Of a stretch of DNA of 64,000 nt, positions 7,888-16,423 are shown one piece after another. The DNA is from an uncultured Acidobacteriaceae bacterium (GTDB lineage Bacteria; Acidobacteriota; Terriglobia; Terriglobales; Acidobacteriaceae), in the NCBI GenBank assembly GCA_903904755.1, contig CAIVDV010000020.1:19149-83148 (forward strand), given 5' to 3'. Within the stretch, counting starts at the first letter, position 1; the number at the start of each line of letters is the position of its first letter. Below the pieces are notes generated by a model. That model saw nothing but the letters and a program-made list of their open reading frames with translations. It made no database searches and was not told where the DNA came from. The translations under genes and the position numbers were made by a program.

Positions 7888-9254
7888 AGCCCGGAGGCGA
7901 GGTGGGCTTCGGCGGTGGGGCGGGTGAAGGTGGCGGAGACGAGGGGGGTGGGGGGGGGTGGGGTGGGGGACCAGGTGATGGAGTTGAGCAGGAGGGCCTG
8001 GGGCTCGTCGAGGAGGGCGGGGTGGGTGGCGTAGAGGGTGGCGAGGGGCTGGCCCTGGGTTACGTGGGCTCCGCGGCGGGCGTGGAAGAGGATGCCGGCG
8101 TGGGGATCGACGGGGGCCCCGGCCTTTTCGCGGCCGGCACCGGTGCGCTGGACGGCCCAGCCGAGGGCGGTGGTGTCCATGGCGGCGATGTAGCCGGTTT
8201 GGGGGCTGGGGACGACGCGGGTTGCGCCGGGGCGGTGGAAGGCGGCGGGGTCGGCGAAGGGGGTGGTGTCGCCGCCGTGGGCCTGGACCATGGCGTAGAA
8301 GTGGGCGAGGGCTGAGCCGTCTGAGAGGGTGGTTTCGGCGAGGGTGTAGCCGGCTTCGGGGGTGTCGGCTTTGCCGCCGAGGTGGATCATCCATCCGGCG
8401 AGGATGAGGGAGAGTTGGCGGAGGTCTTCGCTGGCGGCGGGGCGTTCTCCGCGAAGCAGGGTGAGGGATTCTGCGATTTCAATCCAGTTGCCGGCGGCCT
8501 GGCCAAGGGGCTGGCTCATGTCGGTCATGAGGGCGACGGTGCGGGTTCCGGCGGCTTCGGCTGTTGAGACCATGAGGGCGGCGAGGTAGTCGGCCTGGGC
8601 GCGGTCACGGAGGAATGCGCCGGAGCCGGTTTTGACATCGAGGACGAGGCAGTCGAGGCCGGCGGCGAGTTTTTTGCTGAGGATGGAGGCGCAGATGAGG
8701 CCGGGGCTTTCGACGGTTCCGGTGCGGTCGCGGAGGGCGTAGAGGACGCGGTCGGCGGGGACGAGCGTGGGGGTCTGGCTGACGATGGAGCAGCCGGTTT
8801 TGTTGAGGACGGCTTCGAATTCCGGAAGGGTGAGGGCGGTGCGGTAGCCGGGGATGGACTCCAATTTATCCAGTGTGCCGCCAGTGTGGCCGAGGGCGCG
8901 GCCGGAGATCATGGGGACGCTGAGGCCGCAGGCGGCTGCGATGGGTGCGACGAGGAAGCTGGTTTTGTCGCCGACGCCGCCGGTGGAGTGCTTGTCGACG
9001 GCGACTTTGCCGAGGGCGGCGGGGGAGAACTTGTCGCCGGAGTCGCGCATGGCGACGGTGAGGGCGCGGATTTCGTCGAGGGCGAGGCCGTTGAGCCAGG
9101 CGGCCATGAGGAAGGCGGAGAGCTGCTCAAGGGGGATGGAGCCGGAGGCGGCGCCGGTGACGAGGTGGCGGATCTGGGGCTCGGAGAGGGTGCCCTTGTC
9201 GCGCTTGAGGCGGATGAGGTCGATGGTATGGATGGGGGCGTTTTGAAGGGACAT
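7869..9254 (-). CDS. deoA: Thymidine/pyrimidine-nucleoside phosphorylase
   Basis: The 461-residue protein has family motifs DKHSTGGVGDKTS (phosphate loop), SGRALGHTGGTLDKLESIPG (matching the family signature) and LDVKTGSGAF. It converts thymidine or uridine plus phosphate to base and (deoxy)ribose-1-phosphate. Cdd ends 21 bp upstream. The last codons and the stop are inside an octamer repeat, so the C-terminus (QSLRP) is repeat-derived. A Pro-rich run near residue 430 is unusual. Confidence 0.93.
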   Translation of the reverse strand: MSLQNAPIHTIDLIRLKRDKGTLSEPQIRHLVTGAASGSIPLEQLSAFLMAAWLNGLALDEIRALTVAMRDSGDKFSPAALGKVAVDKHSTGGVGDKTSFLVAPIAAACGLSVPMISGRALGHTGGTLDKLESIPGYRTALTLPEFEAVLNKTGCSIVSQTPTLVPADRVLYALRDRTGTVESPGLICASILSKKLAAGLDCLVLDVKTGSGAFLRDRAQADYLAALMVSTAEAAGTRTVALMTDMSQPLGQAAGNWIEIAESLTLLRGERPAASEDLRQLSLILAGWMIHLGGKADTPEAGYTLAETTLSDGSALAHFYAMVQAHGGDTTPFADPAAFHRPGATRVVPSPQTGYIAAMDTTALGWAVQRTGAGREKAGAPVDPHAGILFHARRGAHVTQGQPLATLYATHPALLDEPQALLLNSITWSPTPPPPTPLVSATFTRPTAEAHLASGLQSLRP

Positions 9255-9275
9255 GGGGAACCTGCGGCGGTGGGA

Positions 9276-9704
9276 TTATTGCGGGGGCTGGAATTGGAAG
9301 GTAAAGGGGAGGACATGGTCGAAGGTGGTGATGACCTGCTGGAGGCGGCCATTTTGCTCGGCGGGGAAGGCAATCGGAGCTGCGGAGTCCATGAACTCGG
9401 CGAGAACCTGGCGGCATGCACCGCAGGGGGGGCTGGGGGCGTGGTTGAGGTTGACGACAACGGCGGCGGCGACGCGGATTTGGGGGCCGTAGAGGGCGAC
9501 GGCGCGGACGAGTGCGGAGCGTTCGGCGCAGATGGTGAGGCCGTAGCTGGCGTTTTCGACATTTCCGCCGGTGACGACTTCGCCGTTGGAGAGGAGCAGG
9601 GCCGCGCCGACCTGGAATCGGGAGTAGCGGGCGTAGGCCTTTTGGGCGGCGGCGTTGGCGGCCTGGGTGAGGGCTGGGAAGTCGGGTTGCGGGGAGAGGG
9701 TCAT
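9276..9704 (-). CDS. cdd: Cytidine deaminase
   Basis: The 142-residue protein is of the homotetrameric class: zinc ligands Cys59 (CAE, with catalytic Glu61) and Cys94/Cys97 (PCGAC), plus the NVENASYG nucleoside loop. It deaminates cytidine or deoxycytidine to uridine or deoxyuridine, feeding deoA next in line. I chose ATG 9704 (MTLSPQPD) because the open extension upstream lacks family similarity; AAAGGA lies about 13 bases upstream of it. Confidence 0.92.
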   Translation of the reverse strand: MTLSPQPDFPALTQAANAAAQKAYARYSRFQVGAALLLSNGEVVTGGNVENASYGLTICAERSALVRAVALYGPQIRVAAAVVVNLNHAPSPPCGACRQVLAEFMDSAAPIAFPAEQNGRLQQVITTFDHVLPFTFQFQPPQ

Positions 9705-9891
9705 GGCGGGGTGGGCTTCCTTTACGAGACAGGTGGAGATACAGGCTAAACCCGGCGGGCGGGCAACGCAAAATCCGCCGGGTAGGCTCAAGTTTCAGGG
9801 GAGGAGGTCCGATAGGGACAGAGAGAAGCGCTGCTTGCGCGCCGCGCCGGGAAATGGGCGGGGCGTGAGAGGACAGATGCGGGGAAGGCGT

Positions 9892-12135
9892 ATGGACGAG
9901 CTGACACGGGAGTTCCTGATTGAGAGTCAGGAGGGTTTGGACAGGATGGAGCGATGCCTGACCGACCTGGAAGAGCGGCCGCAGGATACGGAGCTGCTGG
10001 GCGAGATATTTCGATCGGTTCACACGATCAAGGGGACGACGGGATTTCTGGGCTTCAAGCGGCTGGAGAAGCTGGCGCATGCGGGCGAGAACCTGCTGGG
10101 GCTGCTGCGGGACGGGAAGCTGCAGGCAAACCAGGGGATTATTACGGGATTGCTGCAACTGATGGACGGGCTGCGGGCGATTCTGCGTGTGATTGAGCAG
10201 GCCGGGGACGAGGGCGGCGGGGAGGACGGCGCGCTGATTGAGCGGCTGAACGAGCTGCAGCAGGTTGATGCTGTGGCGGTGCCGGTTGCGATGTCTGGGG
10301 CGATGGCGGTAAAGGAGGCGGAGGCGCCAATGGTGCATCGGGCGGCACCTCCGGTGGCGATTGCCAAGCCTGTGGTGGAGGTGGCAGCGGCGAGCCCGGT
10401 TGCGCGCGAGGAAGCTGCGCCGGCGGCCGATGCTCCGAAGACGCGGACGACGGCGGCCAGCGACAGCACGCTGCGGGTGGATGTGGTGCTGCTGAACCGG
10501 ATGATGAATCTGGTTGGTGAGCTGGTGCTGACGCGGAACCAGATATTGCAGGCGACTTCGGCGGACCCGAATCTGACGCTGCTGAGCCGGCGGCTGGATA
10601 TGGTGACGGCGGATTTGCGGGAGAGCGTGATGCGGGCGCGGATGCAGCCGGTGTCGAATGTGTTCTCGAAGTTTCCGCGGATTATCCGGGACCTGTCGCA
10701 GGCGCTGCACCGCAAGGTTCGGCTGGTGATGGAGGGCCAGGAGACGGAGCTGGACAAGAGCCTGCTGGAGGCAATCAAGGATCCGCTGACACATGCGGTG
10801 CGGAACTCGCTGGACCACGGGATAGAGCCGCCGGAGGTGCGGGTGGCTGCTGGGAAGGACGCGGAGGGTGTGCTGAAGCTGCGCGCCTACCAGGAGTCGA
10901 GCCACGTGATTATCGAGGTCTCCGATGACGGGGCCGGGATCCATGTGGAGAAGGTGCGGAACAAGGCGATTGAGCGCGGTCTGATTACGGCGGAACGGGC
11001 GGCGCACCTGGGCGAGCGGGAGCTGCTGCAACTGATTTTCCTGCCGGGATTTTCGACGGCGGAAGCGGTGACGAATGTGAGCGGCCGCGGCGTGGGCATG
11101 GACGTGGTGCGCACGAATGTGGAGAAGATTGGCGGCAAGGTGGAGTTGGACTCGCGGCCGGGCAAGGGCACGACGCTGCGGCTGCGGATTCCGCTGACAC
11201 TGGCGATTATTCCGGCGCTGATTGTGCGGAGTTTGGACCAGAGCTTTGCGCTGCCGCAGGGGGCGTTGAGCGAGCTGGTGAATATTCCGCCGGACAAGGT
11301 GGCGACGGCGATTGAGTGGATGGATGGTGCTCCGCTGTACAGGTTGAGGGGCAAGCTGCTGCCGCTGGTGTTTCTGGACCGGATGCTGTCGCCGGCGGGC
11401 GGGAGCAAGACGCGGGAGGCGAAGGACCATTTTATTGCGGTTCTGGATGCCGATGGACGGCGGTTTGGGCTGGTGGTGGATGGGCTGGCTGACCCGGAAG
11501 AGATTGTGGTGAAGCCGCTGAGTTCGGTGCTGAAGCAGGTGGGTTTGTATACGGGAGCGACGGTGCTGGGATCGGGGGATTTGGCACTGATTCTGGACCC
11601 GGGGTCGATTGCGTCGCGGGCTGGAGTCTCGATGCGGGCCGAGGAAGAGCGTGGTTCGCGGCAGGGCGAGGAGGAGGAAGTGCTGTCGATGAGCACGGAG
11701 TTCCTGCTGGTGGAGGCGGCTGGACGGAGGGCTGCTGTGCCGCTGGGCGAAGTGCTGCGGATTGAGCGGATTCCGTTGAGCCGGATTGAGTATTTCGGGT
11801 ATCGGCCGGTGCTGAATTTTGAGGGGCAATTGCTTCCGATTGAGGATTCGGGTGGCGTGATTGCTGCGGCGGAGGGCGACCTGGAGGCGCAGTTGACGGT
11901 GGTGGTGTGCCGTGAAGGGCAGCGCCATGTGGGGATTGCGGTGAGCCATGTGCTGGATGTAGCGAAGGGCGGAGATTTGTTTGAGGCGGGGACGCAGCAG
12001 GCGGCCAACGGGGTGACGTTGCTGAAGGAGCAGGTGACCGGAATTGTGGAGCTGCGACAGGTGCCTCCGCTGCCGGTGACGGGAGTGGCGCAGTCGATGG
12101 AGACGTGGAGTTCGGTACCGGAGGGAGTGGCATGA
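9892..12135 (+). CDS. cheA: Chemotaxis histidine kinase CheA with an additional C-terminal CheW-like domain
   Basis: About 747 residues. An HPt domain carries phosphoacceptor His44 (SVHTIKG). A long Ala/Pro-rich linker with no evident P2 domain follows, then the dimerisation helix region (LLNRMMNLVGELVLTRNQI), a HATPase with N-box HAVRNSLDHGIE and G-boxes DDGAGI and GRGVGMDVV, and a regulatory CheW-like domain. A further CheW-like domain (STEFLLVEAAGRRAAVPLGEV) ends the protein. ATG 9892 follows GGGGAAGG; ATG 9877 is an in-frame alternative. First gene of cheAWYBR. Confidence 0.92.
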   Translation: MDELTREFLIESQEGLDRMERCLTDLEERPQDTELLGEIFRSVHTIKGTTGFLGFKRLEKLAHAGENLLGLLRDGKLQANQGIITGLLQLMDGLRAILRVIEQAGDEGGGEDGALIERLNELQQVDAVAVPVAMSGAMAVKEAEAPMVHRAAPPVAIAKPVVEVAAASPVAREEAAPAADAPKTRTTAASDSTLRVDVVLLNRMMNLVGELVLTRNQILQATSADPNLTLLSRRLDMVTADLRESVMRARMQPVSNVFSKFPRIIRDLSQALHRKVRLVMEGQETELDKSLLEAIKDPLTHAVRNSLDHGIEPPEVRVAAGKDAEGVLKLRAYQESSHVIIEVSDDGAGIHVEKVRNKAIERGLITAERAAHLGERELLQLIFLPGFSTAEAVTNVSGRGVGMDVVRTNVEKIGGKVELDSRPGKGTTLRLRIPLTLAIIPALIVRSLDQSFALPQGALSELVNIPPDKVATAIEWMDGAPLYRLRGKLLPLVFLDRMLSPAGGSKTREAKDHFIAVLDADGRRFGLVVDGLADPEEIVVKPLSSVLKQVGLYTGATVLGSGDLALILDPGSIASRAGVSMRAEEERGSRQGEEEEVLSMSTEFLLVEAAGRRAAVPLGEVLRIERIPLSRIEYFGYRPVLNFEGQLLPIEDSGGVIAAAEGDLEAQLTVVVCREGQRHVGIAVSHVLDVAKGGDLFEAGTQQAANGVTLLKEQVTGIVELRQVPPLPVTGVAQSMETWSSVPEGVA

Positions 12136-12644
12136 GCGCAGAGAATGCATTGATGCGGCAGGATGGTCCGCGGAGCCTGGTGGTAGCGGGCAAGCGGGAG
12201 AAGACGGCGGCGCTGGTGGAGTTGTGTTCTGTGCGGCTGGGCGAGACGCTGTTCGGGATTCCGATCACGTACATCCTGGAGATTGTGGGTGGGACTCGGC
12301 CACAGGCGGTGCCGCTGGCGCCGGAGTTTGTGGGCGGTCTGGTGCACTACCGGGGCGACGTGCTGACGACGGTGAGCCTGCGGCAGTTGCTGGGGATGCC
12401 GGCGCAGGAGGGCAAGCAGGACATTCTGGTGCTGGAGAGCGCGAACGGGTGCTTTGGGCTGCTGGTGGATTCGGTGGGCGAGGTGCTGACGGTGAGCGCG
12501 GCCGAGCATGAGCCGAACCCGAGTGTGCTGGATGAGCGGCGGCGGGAGCTGTTTGCCGGGGCTTACAAGCTGAAGGAGTGTTTGCTGATCATGCTGGATC
12601 CGGAGCGGCTGGACCCGGTGCGGCTGGGCGCGGTGGCGGCGTAG
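12132..12644 (+). CDS. cheW: Chemotaxis coupling protein CheW
   Basis: The 170-residue CheW domain contains LCSVRLGETLFGIPITYILEIV, VHYRGDVLTTVSLRQLLGMP and LVDSVGEVLTV. It would couple CheA to receptors. ATG 12132 overlaps the cheA stop by four bases and follows GGAGGGAG, so the two are translationally coupled. Confidence 0.92.
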   Translation: MSAENALMRQDGPRSLVVAGKREKTAALVELCSVRLGETLFGIPITYILEIVGGTRPQAVPLAPEFVGGLVHYRGDVLTTVSLRQLLGMPAQEGKQDILVLESANGCFGLLVDSVGEVLTVSAAEHEPNPSVLDERRRELFAGAYKLKECLLIMLDPERLDPVRLGAVAA

Positions 12645-12677
12645 GGCGGGCAGGACTGAGCGGAGGAGGGAGCGGCG

Positions 12678-13046
12678 ATGCGAGCTTTGATTGTGGATGA
12701 TTCGCGGTTTGTGCGGGACTACCTGCGGGGGCTGTTGGAGGAGAAGGGGATTGAGTGCGACGAGGCTGCGGACGGACAGGCCGGGCTGACGCGCATCCAT
12801 GACAGTGAGGAGTTTGACCTGGCGCTGTTGGACTGGAATATGCCGGTGATGGGCGGGCTGGACATGCTGAAGAATCTGCGAGCTGAGGGTTACCACGAGG
12901 TGAAGGTGATGATGGTGACGACGGAGGCGGAGAACGATTTTATTCTGCGGGCGCTGGATGCTGGGGCGGACGAGTATCTGATGAAGCCGTTTGACAGTGA
13001 GGCGTTGAGCGAGAAGCTGGCGATGCTGGGACTTGAGGAGATATAG
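12678..13046 (+). CDS. cheY: Response regulator CheY
   Basis: The 122-residue single receiver domain has Asp7-Asp8, phosphoacceptor Asp52 (LLDWNMP), Thr81 in MMVTTE and Lys103 in MKPF. There is no output domain, so it acts by protein binding after phosphorylation by CheA. GGAGGGAGCGGCG precedes the ATG. It sits between cheW and cheB in the operon. Confidence 0.92.
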   Translation: MRALIVDDSRFVRDYLRGLLEEKGIECDEAADGQAGLTRIHDSEEFDLALLDWNMPVMGGLDMLKNLRAEGYHEVKVMMVTTEAENDFILRALDAGADEYLMKPFDSEALSEKLAMLGLEEI

Positions 13047-13049
13047 GGG

Positions 13050-14258
13050 ATGACCCATGGACGCCAGGTGCGGGTGCTGATTGTGGACGACTCGGCAGTG
13101 ATGCGGAGCCTGCTGCGCAGCGTGCTGGGAACCGACAAGCGGCTGGAGACGGTGGCGACGGCCAGCGACGGGGCGGCGGCCTTGCGGGCGATGGAAGCGC
13201 TGCGGCCGGACCTGGTGCTGCTGGATGTGGAGATGCCGGTGATGGACGGGCTGGCGACGTTGCGGCAGATGCGGGTGAAGGGGTTGCGGATGCCGGTAAT
13301 CATGTGTTCGACGCTCACGCAGCGGGGGGCGCAGGTGACGATTGAGGCCCTGGCGCAGGGTGCTGCGGACTATGTGGCGAAGCCGGCTGGGCAGCCGAGC
13401 CGGGAGGCGGCGGTGGAGTCGCTGGCGCATCACCTGGTGCCGCGGATATTGGCGTTGACGGGGGCCGCGCAGGCGGCGATGCCGGGGGGTGGCGGTGTGT
13501 TTGGGCAGGCCGGGCCGGCGGTGGGCAGTGGGCCGGGAAAGGCAGTGGGAGCGGTGGGAGTTGCTGCGCAGCCGTTTGCGCCGACGTATGCGCACGGGGC
13601 GCATTTGCCGCCGGTGAAGCTGACCGGGATTGCGGCGCAGCCGATGGTGCTGGTGATTGGGGTTTCGACGGGAGGGCCGGCGGCGCTGGATGTGCTGCTG
13701 CCGAGTTTGCCGGCGAGTTTTCCGCTGCCGGTGCTGGTGGTGCAGCATATGCCGGAGCTGTTTACGAAGCTGCTGGCCGAGCGGCTGGATACGCGGTGCG
13801 CGCTGCGGGTGCGGGAGGCGGTGCATGGGGATGCGGTGCGGCCGGGGAGCATCTACATTGCCAAGGGAAACTGGCATATGGAAGTGGCAGGTAGCCCGAC
13901 GAATGTGAGCCTGCGGCTGAACCAGGATGCCGCGGAGAACCATTGCCGGCCGGCGGTGGATGTGCTGTTCCGGACTGCGGTTGGGGTGTGGGGCAGCGGG
14001 GTGCTGGGTGTGATTTTGACGGGGATGGGTTCGGATGGATTCCTGGGGTGCCGGATGATTCGGGACCACGGGGGCGCGGTGCTGGCGCAGGATCAGGCGA
14101 CGAGCGCGGTGTGGGGGATGCCGGGAGTGGTGACGACGGCGGGGCTGGCGCACAAGGTGCTGTCACTGCCGGCGATAGCGCCGGAGGTTTTGAAGCTGGC
14201 GGGCAGGGGACAACGGGAAGCGATGGAGCTTCGGGAAGCGGTGGTGGGGCGATGCTGA
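13050..14258 (+). CDS. cheB: Chemotaxis protein-glutamate methylesterase CheB
   Basis: The 402-residue protein has an N-terminal receiver (VDDSAVMRSLL, Asp59 in LLDVEMP, lysine in YVAKPAG), a Gly/Ala-rich linker and a methylesterase domain with catalytic Ser in GVSTGGPAAL (about residue 206), His in QHMPELFTKLLAERLD and Asp in LTGMGSDG. It demethylates or deamidates receptor glutamates for adaptation. It begins three bases after the cheY stop. Confidence 0.93.
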   Translation: MTHGRQVRVLIVDDSAVMRSLLRSVLGTDKRLETVATASDGAAALRAMEALRPDLVLLDVEMPVMDGLATLRQMRVKGLRMPVIMCSTLTQRGAQVTIEALAQGAADYVAKPAGQPSREAAVESLAHHLVPRILALTGAAQAAMPGGGGVFGQAGPAVGSGPGKAVGAVGVAAQPFAPTYAHGAHLPPVKLTGIAAQPMVLVIGVSTGGPAALDVLLPSLPASFPLPVLVVQHMPELFTKLLAERLDTRCALRVREAVHGDAVRPGSIYIAKGNWHMEVAGSPTNVSLRLNQDAAENHCRPAVDVLFRTAVGVWGSGVLGVILTGMGSDGFLGCRMIRDHGGAVLAQDQATSAVWGMPGVVTTAGLAHKVLSLPAIAPEVLKLAGRGQREAMELREAVVGRC

Positions 14259-15124
14259 CACACTCATACAGTTCGATTGGTTCGCATGTGGCCCAGGGCC
14301 ACCATCCGCCGGTGGATTTTGCGTATTTGCGGGCTCTGGTGTTTGAGCAGTCGCAGAATGTGCTGGATCCATCGCGGGACTATCTGTTTGAGACGCGGCT
14401 GCAGCGGCTGCTGCGGAACAACGGGCTGAATCATTTGTCGGAGTTGGTGCGCTTGCTGCAGATACGGCGGAGCCCGGCGCTGGAGCGGGCGGTGGCCGAG
14501 GCGATGACGATCAATGAGACGAGCTTTTACCGGGATGGGCGGCCGTTTGAGCTGATGCGGACGGAGCTGCTGCCGAAGCTGATTGAGGCGCGACGGAATA
14601 TGCGGAGCCTGCGGCTGTGGTCGGCGGCGTGCTCGACCGGGCAGGAGGCGTATTCGCTGTCGATGCTGCTGGCGGAGCATTTTCCGCAGTTGGCGGGATG
14701 GAATGTGCGGATCGAGGGGACGGATATCAGCGCAGAGGTGGTGCACAAGGCGCAGTCGGGCACCTATCACCGGATTGAGATGAACCGGGGGTTGCCGGCG
14801 CGGTCGATTGTGCGGTTCTTTGACCATGTGGGGGAGGACTGGACGGTGAAGCCGGAGATCAAGCGGCATTGCCACTTCCACCAGGCGAATTTGTGCGGGA
14901 CGCAGTTGCCGTTCAGCGAGAAGTTTGACGTGATTTTCCTGCGCAATGTGATGTTGTATTTTTCGCAGGAGACGCGCAAGAAGCTGATGGCGAATATCCA
15001 CAAGCTGCTTGCGCCGGACGGGATTCTGTTTCTGGGTTCGAGCGAGCAACCGGCAAATCCGGAACACTGGACGCCGGTGCTGGCGGGGGGGACCTGCCAC
15101 TACCGGATGCGGGTGCCGAGCTGA
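14252..15124 (+). CDS. cheR: Chemotaxis protein methyltransferase CheR
   Basis: About 290 residues. An N-terminal helical domain (YLFETRLQRLL) is followed by MTINETSFYRD, the SAM-binding loop LWSAACSTGQEAYSLSM, IEGTDISAEVV and FDVIFLRNVMLYF, all typical of CheR. It methylates receptor glutamates with SAM. ATG 14252 overlaps the cheB end by seven bases. The frame is open far upstream inside cheB, but that extension carries no CheR sequence. Last gene of the operon. Confidence 0.93.
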   Translation: MLTHSYSSIGSHVAQGHHPPVDFAYLRALVFEQSQNVLDPSRDYLFETRLQRLLRNNGLNHLSELVRLLQIRRSPALERAVAEAMTINETSFYRDGRPFELMRTELLPKLIEARRNMRSLRLWSAACSTGQEAYSLSMLLAEHFPQLAGWNVRIEGTDISAEVVHKAQSGTYHRIEMNRGLPARSIVRFFDHVGEDWTVKPEIKRHCHFHQANLCGTQLPFSEKFDVIFLRNVMLYFSQETRKKLMANIHKLLAPDGILFLGSSEQPANPEHWTPVLAGGTCHYRMRVPS

Positions 15125-15164
15125 GGACCAAGGGGCGGAGAAGTTTCAGGGGGGATTTTGGAGC

Positions 15165-15521
15165 TTAGATTCCGAGCTGTTCACGGCCTGCCGCAGAGAT
15201 GCGGTGGGCCGTCCATTTTGGCTCCCAGACGAGGTCCACGACGACGCGGGAGATTTGCTGGATTCCGGCGAGGCGGTTGTGAATCTGCTCCATGATGAGT
15301 CCGCTGGCGGGGCAGTTTTTGGTGGTCAGCGTCATGGTAACGGTCGCGATTTGCCTTGGGAAAGCAGCGGTGGAGTCGGGATCCGGGGCGAGCGAAACGC
15401 CGTAGATGATGCCCAGATCCACCAGGTTCAGCTTGACCTCAGGGTCAAAGCAGTCGCGCAGGGCTGCGAATACTTCGTCCTCAGTCATGGGCGGCAGGGG
15501 CTTTTGCCAGCTTTGGGGCAT
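15165..15521 (-). CDS. MIP18/DUF59 family Fe-S assembly protein (SufT-like)
   Basis: The 118-residue protein has FDPEVKLNLVDLGIIYGV (the DPE...LGL/I pattern of the family), VTMTLTTKNCPAS with the conserved Cys, and a C-terminal VWEPKWTAHRIS. Family members (SufT, PaaD) help load Fe-S clusters. It is not in a suf operon here: it starts two bases after the prenyl synthase stop, at the end of a minus-strand chain. Confidence 0.82.
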   Translation of the reverse strand: MPQSWQKPLPPMTEDEVFAALRDCFDPEVKLNLVDLGIIYGVSLAPDPDSTAAFPRQIATVTMTLTTKNCPASGLIMEQIHNRLAGIQQISRVVVDLVWEPKWTAHRISAAGREQLGI

Positions 15522-15523
15522 GG

Positions 15524-16423
15524 CTAGTTCTTCCGCTCGACCAGGAAGCGGGCGACGGCCTTGAGGCCATCGGCCTTGTCGCCGAAGGGTTCGAGCGCGG
15601 CAAAGGCTTCTTCGATGAGGCGGGCGGCATCCTGGATGCTCTGTTCGAGGCCGAAGACGGCGGGCCAGGTGGCTTTGTCGGCGGTGAGGTCTTTGCCGGC
15701 GGTTTTGCCGAGTTGGGCAGAGTCCTGGGTGATGTCGAGGATGTCATCGACGATTTGGAAGGCGAGGCCGGCTTTGCGGCCGAAGGTGTCGAGGCGCGCG
15801 ACCTGGTCGGCTGTGGCCCCGGCGAAGATGCCGCCGGTGACGACGGCGACGCGGATGAGCGCGCCGGTTTTGGCGCGGTGGATGGCCTGGACGAGCTCCG
15901 GGGTGGGCTTTTGGTGCTCGCCCTCGATGTCGAGAACCTGGCCGCCGATCATGCCGTCGACGGTGCCGGTGGCCTGGGCGATGAGTCGGATGATTTCCAC
16001 GGTGGCGGCGGGCGGGCAGGCGAGCCCGGCGAGGACTTCGTATGCCTGGGTTTGGAGCGCGTCGCCGGCCAGGATGGCGATGGCCTCGCCAAAGGCAACG
16101 TGGCAGGTGGGCTTGCCGCGGCGCAGGTCGTCATTGTCCAGCGCGGGCAGGTCGTCGTGGATGAGCGAGTAGGTGTGCAGCATTTCCAGCGCAGCGCCGA
16201 GATGGCTGATGCCTGCGGGGATGGAGCCTGCGACGGCCACCGCAGCCTGGTATGCGAGCACGGGACGCAGACGCTTGCCGCCGGCGAAAACGGAGTGCCG
16301 CATGGCGCCGTGGATGGAGGCGGGAACGACCGCGGGGGTGGGAATCAGGGATTCCAGGGCTTTGTCGGTAAGCTCCGCGCCCTCATGGATGATGGCTCTC
16401 ACGTCAACTTGCATCCCAATCAT
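15524..16423 (-). CDS. ispA: Short-chain polyprenyl (farnesyl-type) diphosphate synthase
   Basis: About 299 residues with GGKRLRP, the first Asp-rich motif in LIHDDLPALDNDDLRRG (the two-residue insertion typical of bacterial FPP/GGPP synthases) and the second in FQIVDDILD. It condenses IPP with allylic diphosphates, feeding the uppS product line. I set the start at ATG 16423, which overlaps the upstream stop by four bases; ATG 16414 is an in-frame alternative. Confidence 0.87.
   Translation of the reverse strand: MIGMQVDVRAIIHEGAELTDKALESLIPTPAVVPASIHGAMRHSVFAGGKRLRPVLAYQAAVAVAGSIPAGISHLGAALEMLHTYSLIHDDLPALDNDDLRRGKPTCHVAFGEAIAILAGDALQTQAYEVLAGLACPPAATVEIIRLIAQATGTVDGMIGGQVLDIEGEHQKPTPELVQAIHRAKTGALIRVAVVTGGIFAGATADQVARLDTFGRKAGLAFQIVDDILDITQDSAQLGKTAGKDLTADKATWPAVFGLEQSIQDAARLIEEAFAALEPFGDKADGLKAVARFLVERKN

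Noticed and set aside
9127..12150. A 1007-codon open frame antisense to cdd/cheA, and a 1088-codon one at 10887-14153 antisense to cheA-cheB
   Set aside because: The sequence is Arg/His/Pro/Gln-rich without domains, as expected from the antisense of GC-biased codons; the sense strand encodes complete che genes.
13943..14251. N-terminal extension of cheR inside cheB
   Set aside because: Gly/Ala-rich shadow of cheB; the CheR family starts near ATG 14252.
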